Below are positions 53,459 through 61,507 of a stretch of 64,000 bases of DNA, piece after piece. The DNA is from Dictyobacter aurantiacus. GTDB taxonomy: Bacteria; Chloroflexota; Ktedonobacteria; Ktedonobacterales; Ktedonobacteraceae. Numbering within the stretch: the first letter of the stretch is position 1; each line of letters starts with the position of its first letter. The translations under genes and the position numbers were made by a program. The stretch lies in NCBI RefSeq assembly GCF_003967515.1, contig NZ_BIFQ01000002.1, forward strand, positions 868,001 through 932,000, given 5' to 3'. The notes below the pieces were generated by a model. It did not search any database and had not been told where the DNA came from. It saw nothing but the letters and a program-made list of their open reading frames with translations.

Positions 53459-54106
53459 ATGATTTTTGATCGAAGAAGCGCCAATGGGGACAAACGCCAT
53501 ACGGAGCGAGACCCGGAAACGCAGCGCCGCATTCTGGCAGTCGCCGAACGACTCTTCCTCGCCAAGGGCTTTAAGGGCGTATCGATGAAAGACATCGCCG
53601 ATGAAGTCCAGGTCACGGCCGCCGCGCTCTACTATTACTTTCCCGGCGGCAAACAGGAACTATTCATCAGTATGGTTCAGCAATGGATCAATAACTGGAC
53701 CCGGCAGACCTTTGAGGCTGTTTCTCATGTTGAAGGCACGCGCGCCAAACTTACCAGGGTAGCGGAAGCCTTTTTCTCGCGTCAATTCAGCAACTTTTTC
53801 GCGCTCATCAGAGATGTTGAAGAGTTTTGTGGGGATAACCCAGGGAAAAGAGAGCTATTCAGAAAAAATCGTCAGGACCGCCAGTACCTCCAGGATATCT
53901 TCCAGCAGGGAATCGATAGTGGAGAACTGAGAGCCGATGTGCCAGCCAAGACATATATCTCTATGTTCGAAGGCATTATGATGGGTATACAATTCAAACG
54001 GCACTTTAACGTCGATCATGAGGATGAGTCACCAGTTGATGTTCCCTTCATGGCGGAAATGGTGGTCAACTGTCTCCTGGATGGTATCAGCAAAAAATCA
54101 GATTGA
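53459..54106 (+). CDS. TetR-family transcription regulator
   Basis: A 215-residue TetR protein. The N-terminal HTH is RRILAVAERLFLAKGFKGVSMKDIADEVQVTAAALYYYFPGGKQELF. It is probably a drug- or lipid-sensing repressor. The RND transporter gene follows on the same strand after 126 bases, with a similar operator-like site in front, so the two probably form a self-regulated module. The desaturase gene is divergent and may be co-controlled. Confidence 0.88.
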   Translation: MIFDRRSANGDKRHTERDPETQRRILAVAERLFLAKGFKGVSMKDIADEVQVTAAALYYYFPGGKQELFISMVQQWINNWTRQTFEAVSHVEGTRAKLTRVAEAFFSRQFSNFFALIRDVEEFCGDNPGKRELFRKNRQDRQYLQDIFQQGIDSGELRADVPAKTYISMFEGIMMGIQFKRHFNVDHEDESPVDVPFMAEMVVNCLLDGISKKSD

Positions 54107-54164
54107 TAAACTGATCGTTAGCTATATACCCTGCTAACCCGATAAACCCGTCTATTATAATGCG

Positions 54165-54188
54165 AACTTAATAAACGTTTAATAAGCA
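54165..54188. promoter_or_regulatory. TetR operator-like site 2, before the RND gene
   Basis: AACTTAATAAACGTTTAATAAGCA (in parts AACTTAATAAAC and GTTTAATAAGCA) is centred on AACGTT, with imperfect symmetric arms. It lies 45 bases upstream of the RND start and just after a TATAAT-like -10 at 54156-54161. Confidence 0.65.
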
Positions 54189-54232
54189 CAGCTATTCAGC
54201 GATAACCAGATCATCCGAAAGGAGCAACGGTA

Positions 54233-57200
54233 ATGTCCTTTTTATCAAGGATTAGCCTTGCCAATAAAAGTATAGTCGCGCTGGTCACCATTGCGATCTT
54301 GATCTTTGGTGGCTTAACCATCCCTTCAATTAAGCAAGAGCTATTCCCGTCCATTTCATTTCCCACGGTCTCGGTGGTCACCGTCTACCAAGGTGCCACG
54401 CCGTCGATCGTTGAGCACGATGTCACCAATCCGCTTGAACAGAACTTTCAAGGGATCGCGGGCGTGCAGACGATAACCTCGTACTCAAACGAGGGGACAT
54501 CGATTATCTCCGTTTCATTCGATTATGGAACCGATATCGATAAGGCGCGCCAGACGCTCTCACAGCGTATCTCGCAGGCGCAGTCGAGTCTACCCAGCAA
54601 CACAACGCCCCAGGTGCAGTCGTTTAGCATCGCCGACCTGCCCATTATGCAGCTGGCCGTGACCTCCGATGCTGACGCCCAGACCCTGGCGACGCAGTTA
54701 AAGCAGAACGTGGTGCCCGGCCTGGAGCGCATCGATGGTGTTGGAACCGTCAATGTAACCGGTGTGCGCAACCAGATCGTCAGCATTACGCTTGATCCCG
54801 CCAAAATGAAGGCAAATGGCATCAGTTCCACCCAGGTTTCGGGGGCGCTGCAGGCCAACAACCTGAGCATCCCGGCCGGTGATGTGACCGCCAATGACAA
54901 AACGGTCCCCATCAAAGTCGGCAATACGCTCAATTCGCTGGATGATCTGAAAAATCTGGTCGTGGGCACGCATACCACAGGTGTCACTGGTACCCCTGGC
55001 GCCGGTGGAATCAGCGGCTATCCCGGTGCTGGCGGTAGTTTTCCTGGCGCCGGTGGCGCCGGTGGCGCTGGCGGTGCCAGTGGGAGCTTTCCTGGTGCTG
55101 GTGGCGCCGGCGGTGCCGGTGGGAGCAGCAGCTATCAGGGTGCTGGCAGCACGGGCTTTGGCGCTGCTACGCCAACCGCAGGGGCGGCCGTTCCCCGGGT
55201 TACGCTGGTCAAGTTGAAAGATGTCGCGACCGTCGAAGAGGTGCTTGCTCCTTCGACCTCATTGACGCGCACCAATGGCAAACCCAGCCTGGGACTCTCC
55301 ATCGTCAAATCACCCAATGGCAATACCGTCTCCATCTCCAACGCGGTCCGCGACCAGATCAAGACGCTGCAGAACAATCTGGGGCACAATGCCAGCATCT
55401 CGATCGTCTCTGATCAGGCGCCGTCGATCAGCAAATCCATCCAGGATCTGACGCGCGAGGGTCTGATCGGCGCCGTCTTCGCCATCATTGTTATCCTGAT
55501 CTTCCTGCTGTCGGTCCGCTCGACCCTGGTAACGGCGATCTCTATCCCGCTGTCAATCGTGATCGCATTGATCGGTATCTACGTTGGCAACTATACGCTG
55601 AACATCTTAACGCTGGGCGGCCTGACCATCGCCATCGGTCGCGTGGTCGATGACTCGATTGTGGTCCTTGAAAACATCTATCGCCACCTGCAACAGGGGG
55701 AGAAGAAAGACGTGGCCATTCCCGCGGCGGTTCGCGAGGTGGCTGGTGCCGTAACCGCTTCAACGCTGACCACGGTGGCTGTCTTCCTACCCATCGCCTT
55801 TACCGGCGGCATCGTGGGAGAGTTGTTCCGCTCATTCTCGGTCGCGGTCACCATCGCCCTGCTGGCCTCGCTGTTCGTGGCCCTGACCATTATCCCGGTG
55901 CTGGCCTACTGGTTCCTCAAATCACCCAAACCGGGCAAGGAGCACAAAGCAGAAAAGGTTTCGTGGCTGGAGCGGGGCTATACCGCCCTGGTACGCTGGG
56001 TCACGGGTCGCGCCTGGCAGCGTGCGCTCACACTGATCCTGGCCCTGGCCATTCTGGTCGGCACCTTTAGCCTGATCGGTCGCCTGCAGACCAACCTGTT
56101 CGGCTCGTCCGGGCAGAACACCTATTCGGTTACCCTGACCATGCCTCCAGCTACCAGCCTGCAGAAGACCGATGAAGCGGCGAAGCAGGTGGAGCAGACC
56201 CTGCAGGGACTGCCACACGTCGTGACCCGGCAGACCGTGGTTGGCTCGAATGGTGGTCTCTCCAGCTTCTTTGGTGGCGGTGGCACCAACACAGCGACCT
56301 TCGCGCTGTCCACCGACGAGAACGCGGACCAGGCGGCGTTTGAGAAGGATCTGCGCAATCGCATCAATGGCATCAAAAATGTTGGCGCCCTGACGGTCTC
56401 GTCGGGGGGTGGTGGCGGCTTCAACGGCTCCAATCTGGAGGTCGATGTCAAGGCATCCGACGACGCTACCCTGCGCGCGGCTTCACAGCAGGTTAAAGAT
56501 GAGGTAGCAAAGGTCTCGGGTCTCACCGATGTCTCCAGCAATCTGTCCGACGCCGTACCGCAGATCGAAATTAACGTTGATCCGCAGAAGGCGCTGAAAT
56601 ACGGCATGACGGCCGCCCAGGTGGCCCAGAATCTGCGCGCGATCTATAGTGGTACTCCTGGCGTGACCAAACTGGCGATCAATGGTACCCAACTCGACGT
56701 CAACCTCTACTACGGTACCCCGGTCAACACGGTCGATCAGATCCGCAATCTGACCATCCCGACCACGCTGGGCAGCGCCAAAGTCGGCGACCTGGCAACC
56801 GTGCAGAGCGCCAATGGTCCCACGCAGATCACCCATATCGACGGCAATCGTACCGCTTCGGTTACCGCCACCATCACCGATCCCAACGTGGGCGCCGTCA
56901 GTAGCACGGTGCAGCAGCACCTGTCCAAACTGAGCCTGCCGAACGGTGCCACCTACTCGCTGGGCGGCGTCACCTCGCAGCAGTCCGACACCTTCAGAAA
57001 CCTGTTGCTGGCTATGGCCGTCGCCATCATGCTGGTCTACTGTATCATGGTGGCCACCTTCCGCAGCCTGCTGCAGCCGGTCATCCTGCTGATCTCGATC
57101 CCGTTCGCGGCGACCGGATCGTTCATCCTGCTGCTGCTCACCAGGACCCCACTGGGCGCGGCCGCCCTGATCGGCTTCCTGATGCTGGTTGGTATTGTCG

Positions 57201-57562
57201 TCACCAACGCCATCGTCCTGCTTGACCTGGTGCGGCAGTACCGCACGCAAGGCATGGACGCGCAATCGGCGGTCGTCGAGGGTGGACGTCATCGCCTGCG
57301 CCCCATCCTAATGACAGCCATCGCCACCATCCTGGCCCTGCTGCCGATGGCGCTCGGCTTTGGTGGTTCCGGCGGCTTCATCTCGCAGCCACTGGCCATC
57401 GTCGTCATCGGAGGACTGACCACCTCCACCATCCTCACCCTGCTACTGGTCCCAACGCTGTACGTCATCGTCGAGAGCATTCGTGGCCGCTCCGGAGGAG
57501 CCACACCCACGCAAACGATCGAAGAACAAGCCACAGCCGAAGAACCCGTACCCGCGGTTTAA
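54233..57562 (+). CDS. RND efflux transporter with Gly/Ala-rich insert
   Basis: A 1109-residue RND permease. MSFLSRISLANKSIVALVTIAILIFGGLTIP is the first helix; RVVDDSIVVLENIYRHL holds the proton-relay Asp, and VTNAIVLLDLVRQYRTQG matches the second half. It lacks a neighbouring membrane-fusion protein or TolC, as in monoderm-like RND pumps (SwrC/YerP type). Residues 250-320 (54980-55193) are a low-complexity insert of GAGGAGG repeats in a periplasmic-side domain, at the position where related pumps have a short loop. AAAGGAG precedes ATG 54233. Confidence 0.87.
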   Translation: MSFLSRISLANKSIVALVTIAILIFGGLTIPSIKQELFPSISFPTVSVVTVYQGATPSIVEHDVTNPLEQNFQGIAGVQTITSYSNEGTSIISVSFDYGTDIDKARQTLSQRISQAQSSLPSNTTPQVQSFSIADLPIMQLAVTSDADAQTLATQLKQNVVPGLERIDGVGTVNVTGVRNQIVSITLDPAKMKANGISSTQVSGALQANNLSIPAGDVTANDKTVPIKVGNTLNSLDDLKNLVVGTHTTGVTGTPGAGGISGYPGAGGSFPGAGGAGGAGGASGSFPGAGGAGGAGGSSSYQGAGSTGFGAATPTAGAAVPRVTLVKLKDVATVEEVLAPSTSLTRTNGKPSLGLSIVKSPNGNTVSISNAVRDQIKTLQNNLGHNASISIVSDQAPSISKSIQDLTREGLIGAVFAIIVILIFLLSVRSTLVTAISIPLSIVIALIGIYVGNYTLNILTLGGLTIAIGRVVDDSIVVLENIYRHLQQGEKKDVAIPAAVREVAGAVTASTLTTVAVFLPIAFTGGIVGELFRSFSVAVTIALLASLFVALTIIPVLAYWFLKSPKPGKEHKAEKVSWLERGYTALVRWVTGRAWQRALTLILALAILVGTFSLIGRLQTNLFGSSGQNTYSVTLTMPPATSLQKTDEAAKQVEQTLQGLPHVVTRQTVVGSNGGLSSFFGGGGTNTATFALSTDENADQAAFEKDLRNRINGIKNVGALTVSSGGGGGFNGSNLEVDVKASDDATLRAASQQVKDEVAKVSGLTDVSSNLSDAVPQIEINVDPQKALKYGMTAAQVAQNLRAIYSGTPGVTKLAINGTQLDVNLYYGTPVNTVDQIRNLTIPTTLGSAKVGDLATVQSANGPTQITHIDGNRTASVTATITDPNVGAVSSTVQQHLSKLSLPNGATYSLGGVTSQQSDTFRNLLLAMAVAIMLVYCIMVATFRSLLQPVILLISIPFAATGSFILLLLTRTPLGAAALIGFLMLVGIVVTNAIVLLDLVRQYRTQGMDAQSAVVEGGRHRLRPILMTAIATILALLPMALGFGGSGGFISQPLAIVVIGGLTTSTILTLLLVPTLYVIVESIRGRSGGATPTQTIEEQATAEEPVPAV

Positions 57563-57573
57563 ACGTAACAACA

Positions 57574-57626
57574 ATAAGGCAGGCCACATTGGTCATTTCA
57601 ACCAATGTGGTCTTCCTTATTTTCAC
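57574..57626 (+). terminator. Terminator after the RND gene
   Basis: AATAAGGCAGGCCACATTGGT pairs with ACCAATGTGGTCTTCCTTATT (small bulges) around a 7-base loop, ending in TTTT. The hairpin is 12 bases past the stop. It lies before the 3'-end repeats of the converging NADAR gene. Confidence 0.75.
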
Positions 57627-57631
57627 GAGGT

Positions 57632-57699
57632 AAATCGAACCTACGGATTGTGCCGTTTCGTGCGTGATGAGGTAATCGACCGCGAGGGTCGAACCTACG
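57632..57699 (-). repeat. 3'-end repeat after the NADAR gene
   Basis: On the minus strand the stop codon TAA of the NADAR gene is followed by CGTAGGTTCGACCCTCGCGG-type sequence, then the CTCATCACGCACGAAAC tail, and a second partial copy. The hairpin arms are CGACC/GGTCG, as in the nadK repeats. Confidence 0.8.
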
Positions 57700-58143
57700 T
57701 TATTGGGCGCGCTCCCGTAATATCGAGCGTACCTCCATCAAGATCTGGCCGAGCATGTTGCGGCCACTGCCATCGCGCCCGATACCCCAGTAGTAGTCGC
57801 CGGGGGCATTCTCAACGATCTCTTCATTGCCGGTAGACAATAGCAGGTCCCGCAGTTCAGCATGGGCCTCAAACTTATGCAGCACGGCACGCCGCATGAT
57901 GTCATCCTTCACGCTCTCCCAATCGGAACGCAGGGGACGCTTGCGATCGCGTCCCATTTCGGCCGCCAGCTTGGGACTATGGGCCCGGCGCACCGCCTCT
58001 TCATGCGGGGTGCCCGCGAACTTCTGGGCCTGAAAGTAGTGTTCGCTGGTCGACCACCAGACACCATCAATCTTGAAGCCATGCCCGGAAAAATTGGAGA
58101 AGCAGCCATATGGCTCCTCTCGCACGCTATAAAAGGAGATCAT
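57700..58143 (-). CDS. NADAR-family (DUF1768/YbiA-like) protein
   Basis: The 147-residue protein matches YbiA/NADAR: MISFYSVREEPYGCFSNFSGHGF, WWSTSEHYFQAQKF and GRNMLGQILMEVR. Family members cleave N-glycosidic bonds in riboflavin intermediates or ADP-ribose conjugates. ATG 58143 was chosen because the upstream frame runs through a repeat. It is set between repeat clusters, with no partner gene. Confidence 0.85.
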   Translation of the reverse strand: MISFYSVREEPYGCFSNFSGHGFKIDGVWWSTSEHYFQAQKFAGTPHEEAVRRAHSPKLAAEMGRDRKRPLRSDWESVKDDIMRRAVLHKFEAHAELRDLLLSTGNEEIVENAPGDYYWGIGRDGSGRNMLGQILMEVRSILRERAQ

Positions 58144-58163
58144 CCTTGTCCCTTTCCTGATAT

Positions 58164-58247
58164 AATCGGACGCCAGGTCCGACTTTGTTATCATCGGGAG
58201 ATGGTTCTCGCCGATGCATTTTAATCGGACGCGAGGTCCGAACTTAT
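58164..58247 (-). repeat. 3'-end repeat, two copies after the ABC exporter gene
   Basis: Copies at 58164-58183 (AATCGGACGCCAGGTCCGAC) and 58223-58247 (AATCGGACGCGAGGTCCG...) in the direction that follows the ABC exporter gene on the minus strand. The second is 60 bases past that gene's stop codon. The stems are GGACC/GTCC type. Confidence 0.75.
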
Positions 58248-58308
58248 GGGGTTTTGTAGTAGATTGTACCATGCGCTGTACAGGCTGGCGCGTGGTGTCA
58301 GGGCGGGC

Positions 58309-60603
58309 TTAGAAGGACAACTCTTCTTCGATCTGGTTGTGTACCAGATGGGCGTAGTAGCCGTTCAGTTTGAGCAGGTCCTCGTGGGTGCCGCGCTCTA
58401 CGATATGTCCGGCGTCGAGTACGATGATGATGTCCGCGTTACGGATCGTGCTCAGGCGGTGGGCGATGATGATCTGGGTGCAGGCAAGTTCAGACAGATT
58501 TTTTTCGACCTCGCGCTCGGTGACCACGTCCAGCGAACTGGTGGCTTCGTCCAGCAGCAGGATACGCGGTTGATGCACCAGGGCACGCGCCAGGGCCAGG
58601 CGTTGCCGTTGTCCACCCGACAGGGCGTTGCCGCCTTCGGCCACATAGGTCTCGTAGCGCATCGGCATCATCGAGATCTCTTCGTGCAGGCAGGCCTTCT
58701 TTGAGGCATCAATGATCTGCTCCATATCGACATCCGGATGGGCGAAGGAGATGTTCTGACGAATTGAGCCGCTGAAGACGCCCGACTCCTGAATAACAAC
58801 GCCAAGCTGTTCACGCACGGCCTGATAATTCATCGTCTGCAACGAGATACCATCGTAGAGGATGTCACCACTGGTCGGAGGATACAGGCCGAGCATCAGC
58901 TTGCCCAGCGTACTCTTGCCCGAACCTGTCTGACCCACCAGGGCAATCCTCTGCCCCGGCTCGATGGTGAGGGAGATGTCTGTGAGCACATCTGGTAGCT
59001 GGGGATCATAGCGGAAGCTCACGTTGTCCACCACAATATGTCCCGTCAGGACCGGTGGGGGCTCAACCTCGTAGACATTTTGCTCAACGCCCGCGCTATA
59101 GACGTCGCTGATACGGTTAATATGCGAGCGCACCACCTGCAATTGCATGGCGCTGCTCACCAGCGAGGTCAGGGGGGACAGGAAGGTGGCGGCCAGCGAA
59201 TTCAGGGCCAGCATGGTGCCCAGCTCCAGCTGTCCGTTCAGCACCTGCACGGTACCTAACCAGAGTAAGAAGAGAGGCGCCGCGATCTCCAGTAGAGATA
59301 CGAAGCTACTGATGATGGACGTATAGATGTTGTGCCGATTGGAGATATTCAACTGATTATAGAAGTAGTTGAGCCATTGGTGGAAAGCCTGCATTTCGTA
59401 GCCAGCCGATTTAACGGTCTCCATACTGGTCAGCAGTTCTGTAACGTAGCCCTGAGACTTAGCGGTTGCCTCCAGTTCCTGGGTGGTGAACTGCATATTG
59501 GTCTTGTTAGAGGCCAGCATAATGAGTATCTCCAGGCCACCAATGACCAGCACCAGCACGCCAAAGGCCCAGGAGAGTCCGAAGAGGATGAACATATAGA
59601 CGATGACCAGGCCGCCATCCAGCAAGCTAGAGACCAGTTGCGAGCTAACGGTCTGACGCACCACAGCGTTACTTGAGATACGCGTCATAATATCGCCGCT
59701 GGAACGCTGCTGGAAAAAGCTCAATGGCAGGTGTAGCATATGCTCGAAGAAATCGGGAAAGACCTTGGTGTCGATGCGGTTCTGCAGATAGACCAGCAGA
59801 AAAGAGCGCAGCAACGTGATCAGGCTTTCAGTGAGAATTAACACCAGCATACCGATGCCGATGATGGGCATGACGCTGGTCAGGCGCAGGGGCAGGATCT
59901 GGTCGATAATGACTTTGGTGAGCAACGGAACAATCAGTCCAAAGACCTGCAGCACGATTGAGGCCAGCAGGATCTGAAAGAAGACCATCGGCGCGCGCTT
60001 CAGGTACTGGCGTGCATAGCTTCTCAGCGTCAGCACGCGCGGCTCGGATGCGCGCGAGAACGTGGGGCTGGGCTCCATCATCAGCACGATGCCGGTAAAG
60101 CCGTCGTTGAACTGGGCGGCGGTGAGGCGTTTGCGGCCAATCGACGGATCAACCACGTCGACATGCTGCGGCGTCCAGCGCTCAACCACGATAAAGTGGT
60201 TAAATTCCCAGTGTACGATGGCGGGCAAGCTCACAAAGCGAAAATCGGTGCTCTGCATCGAGATCGCACGCACGCGCAGCCCATAGTTGCGTGCCGCCTG
60301 CACGATGCTGCGCGCCGAGAGACCGTCGCGTCCGATATTATAAAGATTCCGGATGTCGGCCACATTCGTTTTGCGTCCGTAGTACGTCAGGAGCATGGCA
60401 AGGCAGGCGGCGCCACACTCTACAGCGTTCATCTGGAGGATAACGGGCACCTTTTTCCGCCGCATACCATACAGAAAAAGCAGGACATGCTGCAGCCAGA
60501 GCGGTAGAAAGGTTGGCGGCGCCCACGGGGCTGGAGGAGGTATGAAAGGGCGTTCGGGTTGTGATTGAGGATCTGGCTGAACATCATTTTGTGTCCGTTG
60601 CAT
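58309..60603 (-). CDS. Peptidase-containing ABC exporter (C39, PCAT type)
   Basis: The 764-residue protein joins three parts: a C39 cysteine peptidase (C63 in LQMNAVECGAACLAM, H136 in HWEFNHFIVV, D152 in DVVDPSIG), a transmembrane region (about 190-480), and an ATPase (GQTGSGKSTLG, NALSGGQRQRLALARAL, LLLDEATSSLD). Such proteins cut the double-glycine leader from peptide precursors and export them. The HlyD-like gene abuts it directly upstream. No precursor peptide gene is evident in the window. Confidence 0.88.
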   Translation of the reverse strand: MQRTQNDVQPDPQSQPERPFIPPPAPWAPPTFLPLWLQHVLLFLYGMRRKKVPVILQMNAVECGAACLAMLLTYYGRKTNVADIRNLYNIGRDGLSARSIVQAARNYGLRVRAISMQSTDFRFVSLPAIVHWEFNHFIVVERWTPQHVDVVDPSIGRKRLTAAQFNDGFTGIVLMMEPSPTFSRASEPRVLTLRSYARQYLKRAPMVFFQILLASIVLQVFGLIVPLLTKVIIDQILPLRLTSVMPIIGIGMLVLILTESLITLLRSFLLVYLQNRIDTKVFPDFFEHMLHLPLSFFQQRSSGDIMTRISSNAVVRQTVSSQLVSSLLDGGLVIVYMFILFGLSWAFGVLVLVIGGLEILIMLASNKTNMQFTTQELEATAKSQGYVTELLTSMETVKSAGYEMQAFHQWLNYFYNQLNISNRHNIYTSIISSFVSLLEIAAPLFLLWLGTVQVLNGQLELGTMLALNSLAATFLSPLTSLVSSAMQLQVVRSHINRISDVYSAGVEQNVYEVEPPPVLTGHIVVDNVSFRYDPQLPDVLTDISLTIEPGQRIALVGQTGSGKSTLGKLMLGLYPPTSGDILYDGISLQTMNYQAVREQLGVVIQESGVFSGSIRQNISFAHPDVDMEQIIDASKKACLHEEISMMPMRYETYVAEGGNALSGGQRQRLALARALVHQPRILLLDEATSSLDVVTEREVEKNLSELACTQIIIAHRLSTIRNADIIIVLDAGHIVERGTHEDLLKLNGYYAHLVHNQIEEELSF

Positions 60604-61188
60604 TTAGGAACCTCCCATCAGCCTATCAAAACCAGGCATGAGCGACAGTACCCGTTGCGTACCGGTCTGGATACGCGCCTGCAACAGTGTGCCACTAAAG
60701 ACGTGGTACTGCGCCGGCACTATTACCTTCATATGTACCGCCACCGAAGGGGCCGTGACGATCTGCGCGGCACTACAACTGAGTTGATAGTGCGTCTGGA
60801 TCGCCTCTGGAGTAAGCACCAGGGGCTCCAGGCTGGTTACCCGGCTATCATAATAGCGCGCCCCCGAGGCGAACTGTGCCTGCCCGTTAATACCAGGACG
60901 AACATGGTCGCTGGAATAGACGGGCACAAAGACCAGGACATCAACCTCGCTTTGCTGCGCATTGATGCTATGCGAGTTTTGCTGGACAATGCCCGCGCCA
61001 TTGACATAGACAGGGATACGTTCCATCCAGGCAATAATCCCACTTCCCAGTACTAGCAGAAACAACACCCAGACAAAGAGGAAGATCGGTGGTGAGACGA
61101 TGCGCGGTAAAATATCTTCTTCGCGCCTGCGCATATAATGCTGTAACGCATGCTCCCGGAAAAGAGGTCGTTTTTTCTGTTGCATCAT
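60604..61188 (-). CDS. Short HlyD-like membrane-fusion protein
   Basis: A 194-residue protein with one membrane helix (SPPIFLFVWVLFLLVLGSGIIAW) and a beta-rich extracytoplasmic part resembling HlyD-type adaptors (GIVQQNSHSINAQQSEVDVLVFVP, GINGQAQFAS). It is about half the length of typical HlyD-family adaptors and lacks the long coiled-coil, as expected where there is no outer membrane to span. The stop abuts the exporter's ATG, with GGAGG inside its end. The start is ATG 61188. Confidence 0.7.
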   Translation of the reverse strand: MMQQKKRPLFREHALQHYMRRREEDILPRIVSPPIFLFVWVLFLLVLGSGIIAWMERIPVYVNGAGIVQQNSHSINAQQSEVDVLVFVPVYSSDHVRPGINGQAQFASGARYYDSRVTSLEPLVLTPEAIQTHYQLSCSAAQIVTAPSVAVHMKVIVPAQYHVFSGTLLQARIQTGTQRVLSLMPGFDRLMGGS

Positions 61189-61502
61189 AGGTTTGTTGAT
61201 TACCCCGCCACATTGAGAGCAGTCATATGACAAAAACACAGAAGCCAGATTATCTATGCACCGTGCCAGATCCACCCCGCTCAACATGCGCACATAGAAA
61301 TTGCTCCCGTGCCCTTATTCAACTTGCTGCAGGATTACACCCATACAAAAACGCTATCCCTCTAAAGCTCTTGCACTAAAGATTTATGATTACAGCTTAA
61401 TTAGTACCCTATAAGCGATTTCCAGTCAAGCTGATCGTTGATTTATAGTCGTGCTACCGGCCTGGAAGATGGGCCAGGCAAAATCGGTCGCGAGGGCCAA
61501 AC
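61189..61502. other. Gap between histidine kinase and exporter genes
   Basis: No gene or precursor-peptide frame was found in this 314-base gap. A 3'-end repeat lies at 61481-61507. A promoter for the exporter pair may lie here, but I cannot pick one with confidence. Confidence 0.5.
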
Positions 61503-61507
61503 CTACG
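61481..61507 (-). repeat. 3'-end repeat overlapping the histidine kinase stop
   Basis: AAATCGGTCGCGAGGGCCAA-type sequence ends in ACCTACG at 61507, and the histidine-kinase stop TAG (61503-61505) lies inside it. The stem is weaker (GGCC/GGTC) than in other copies. Confidence 0.7.

Noticed and set aside
61189-61502. Double-glycine peptide precursor for the C39 exporter
   Set aside because: No small frame with a ribosome site and a GG or GA leader end was visible on either strand.
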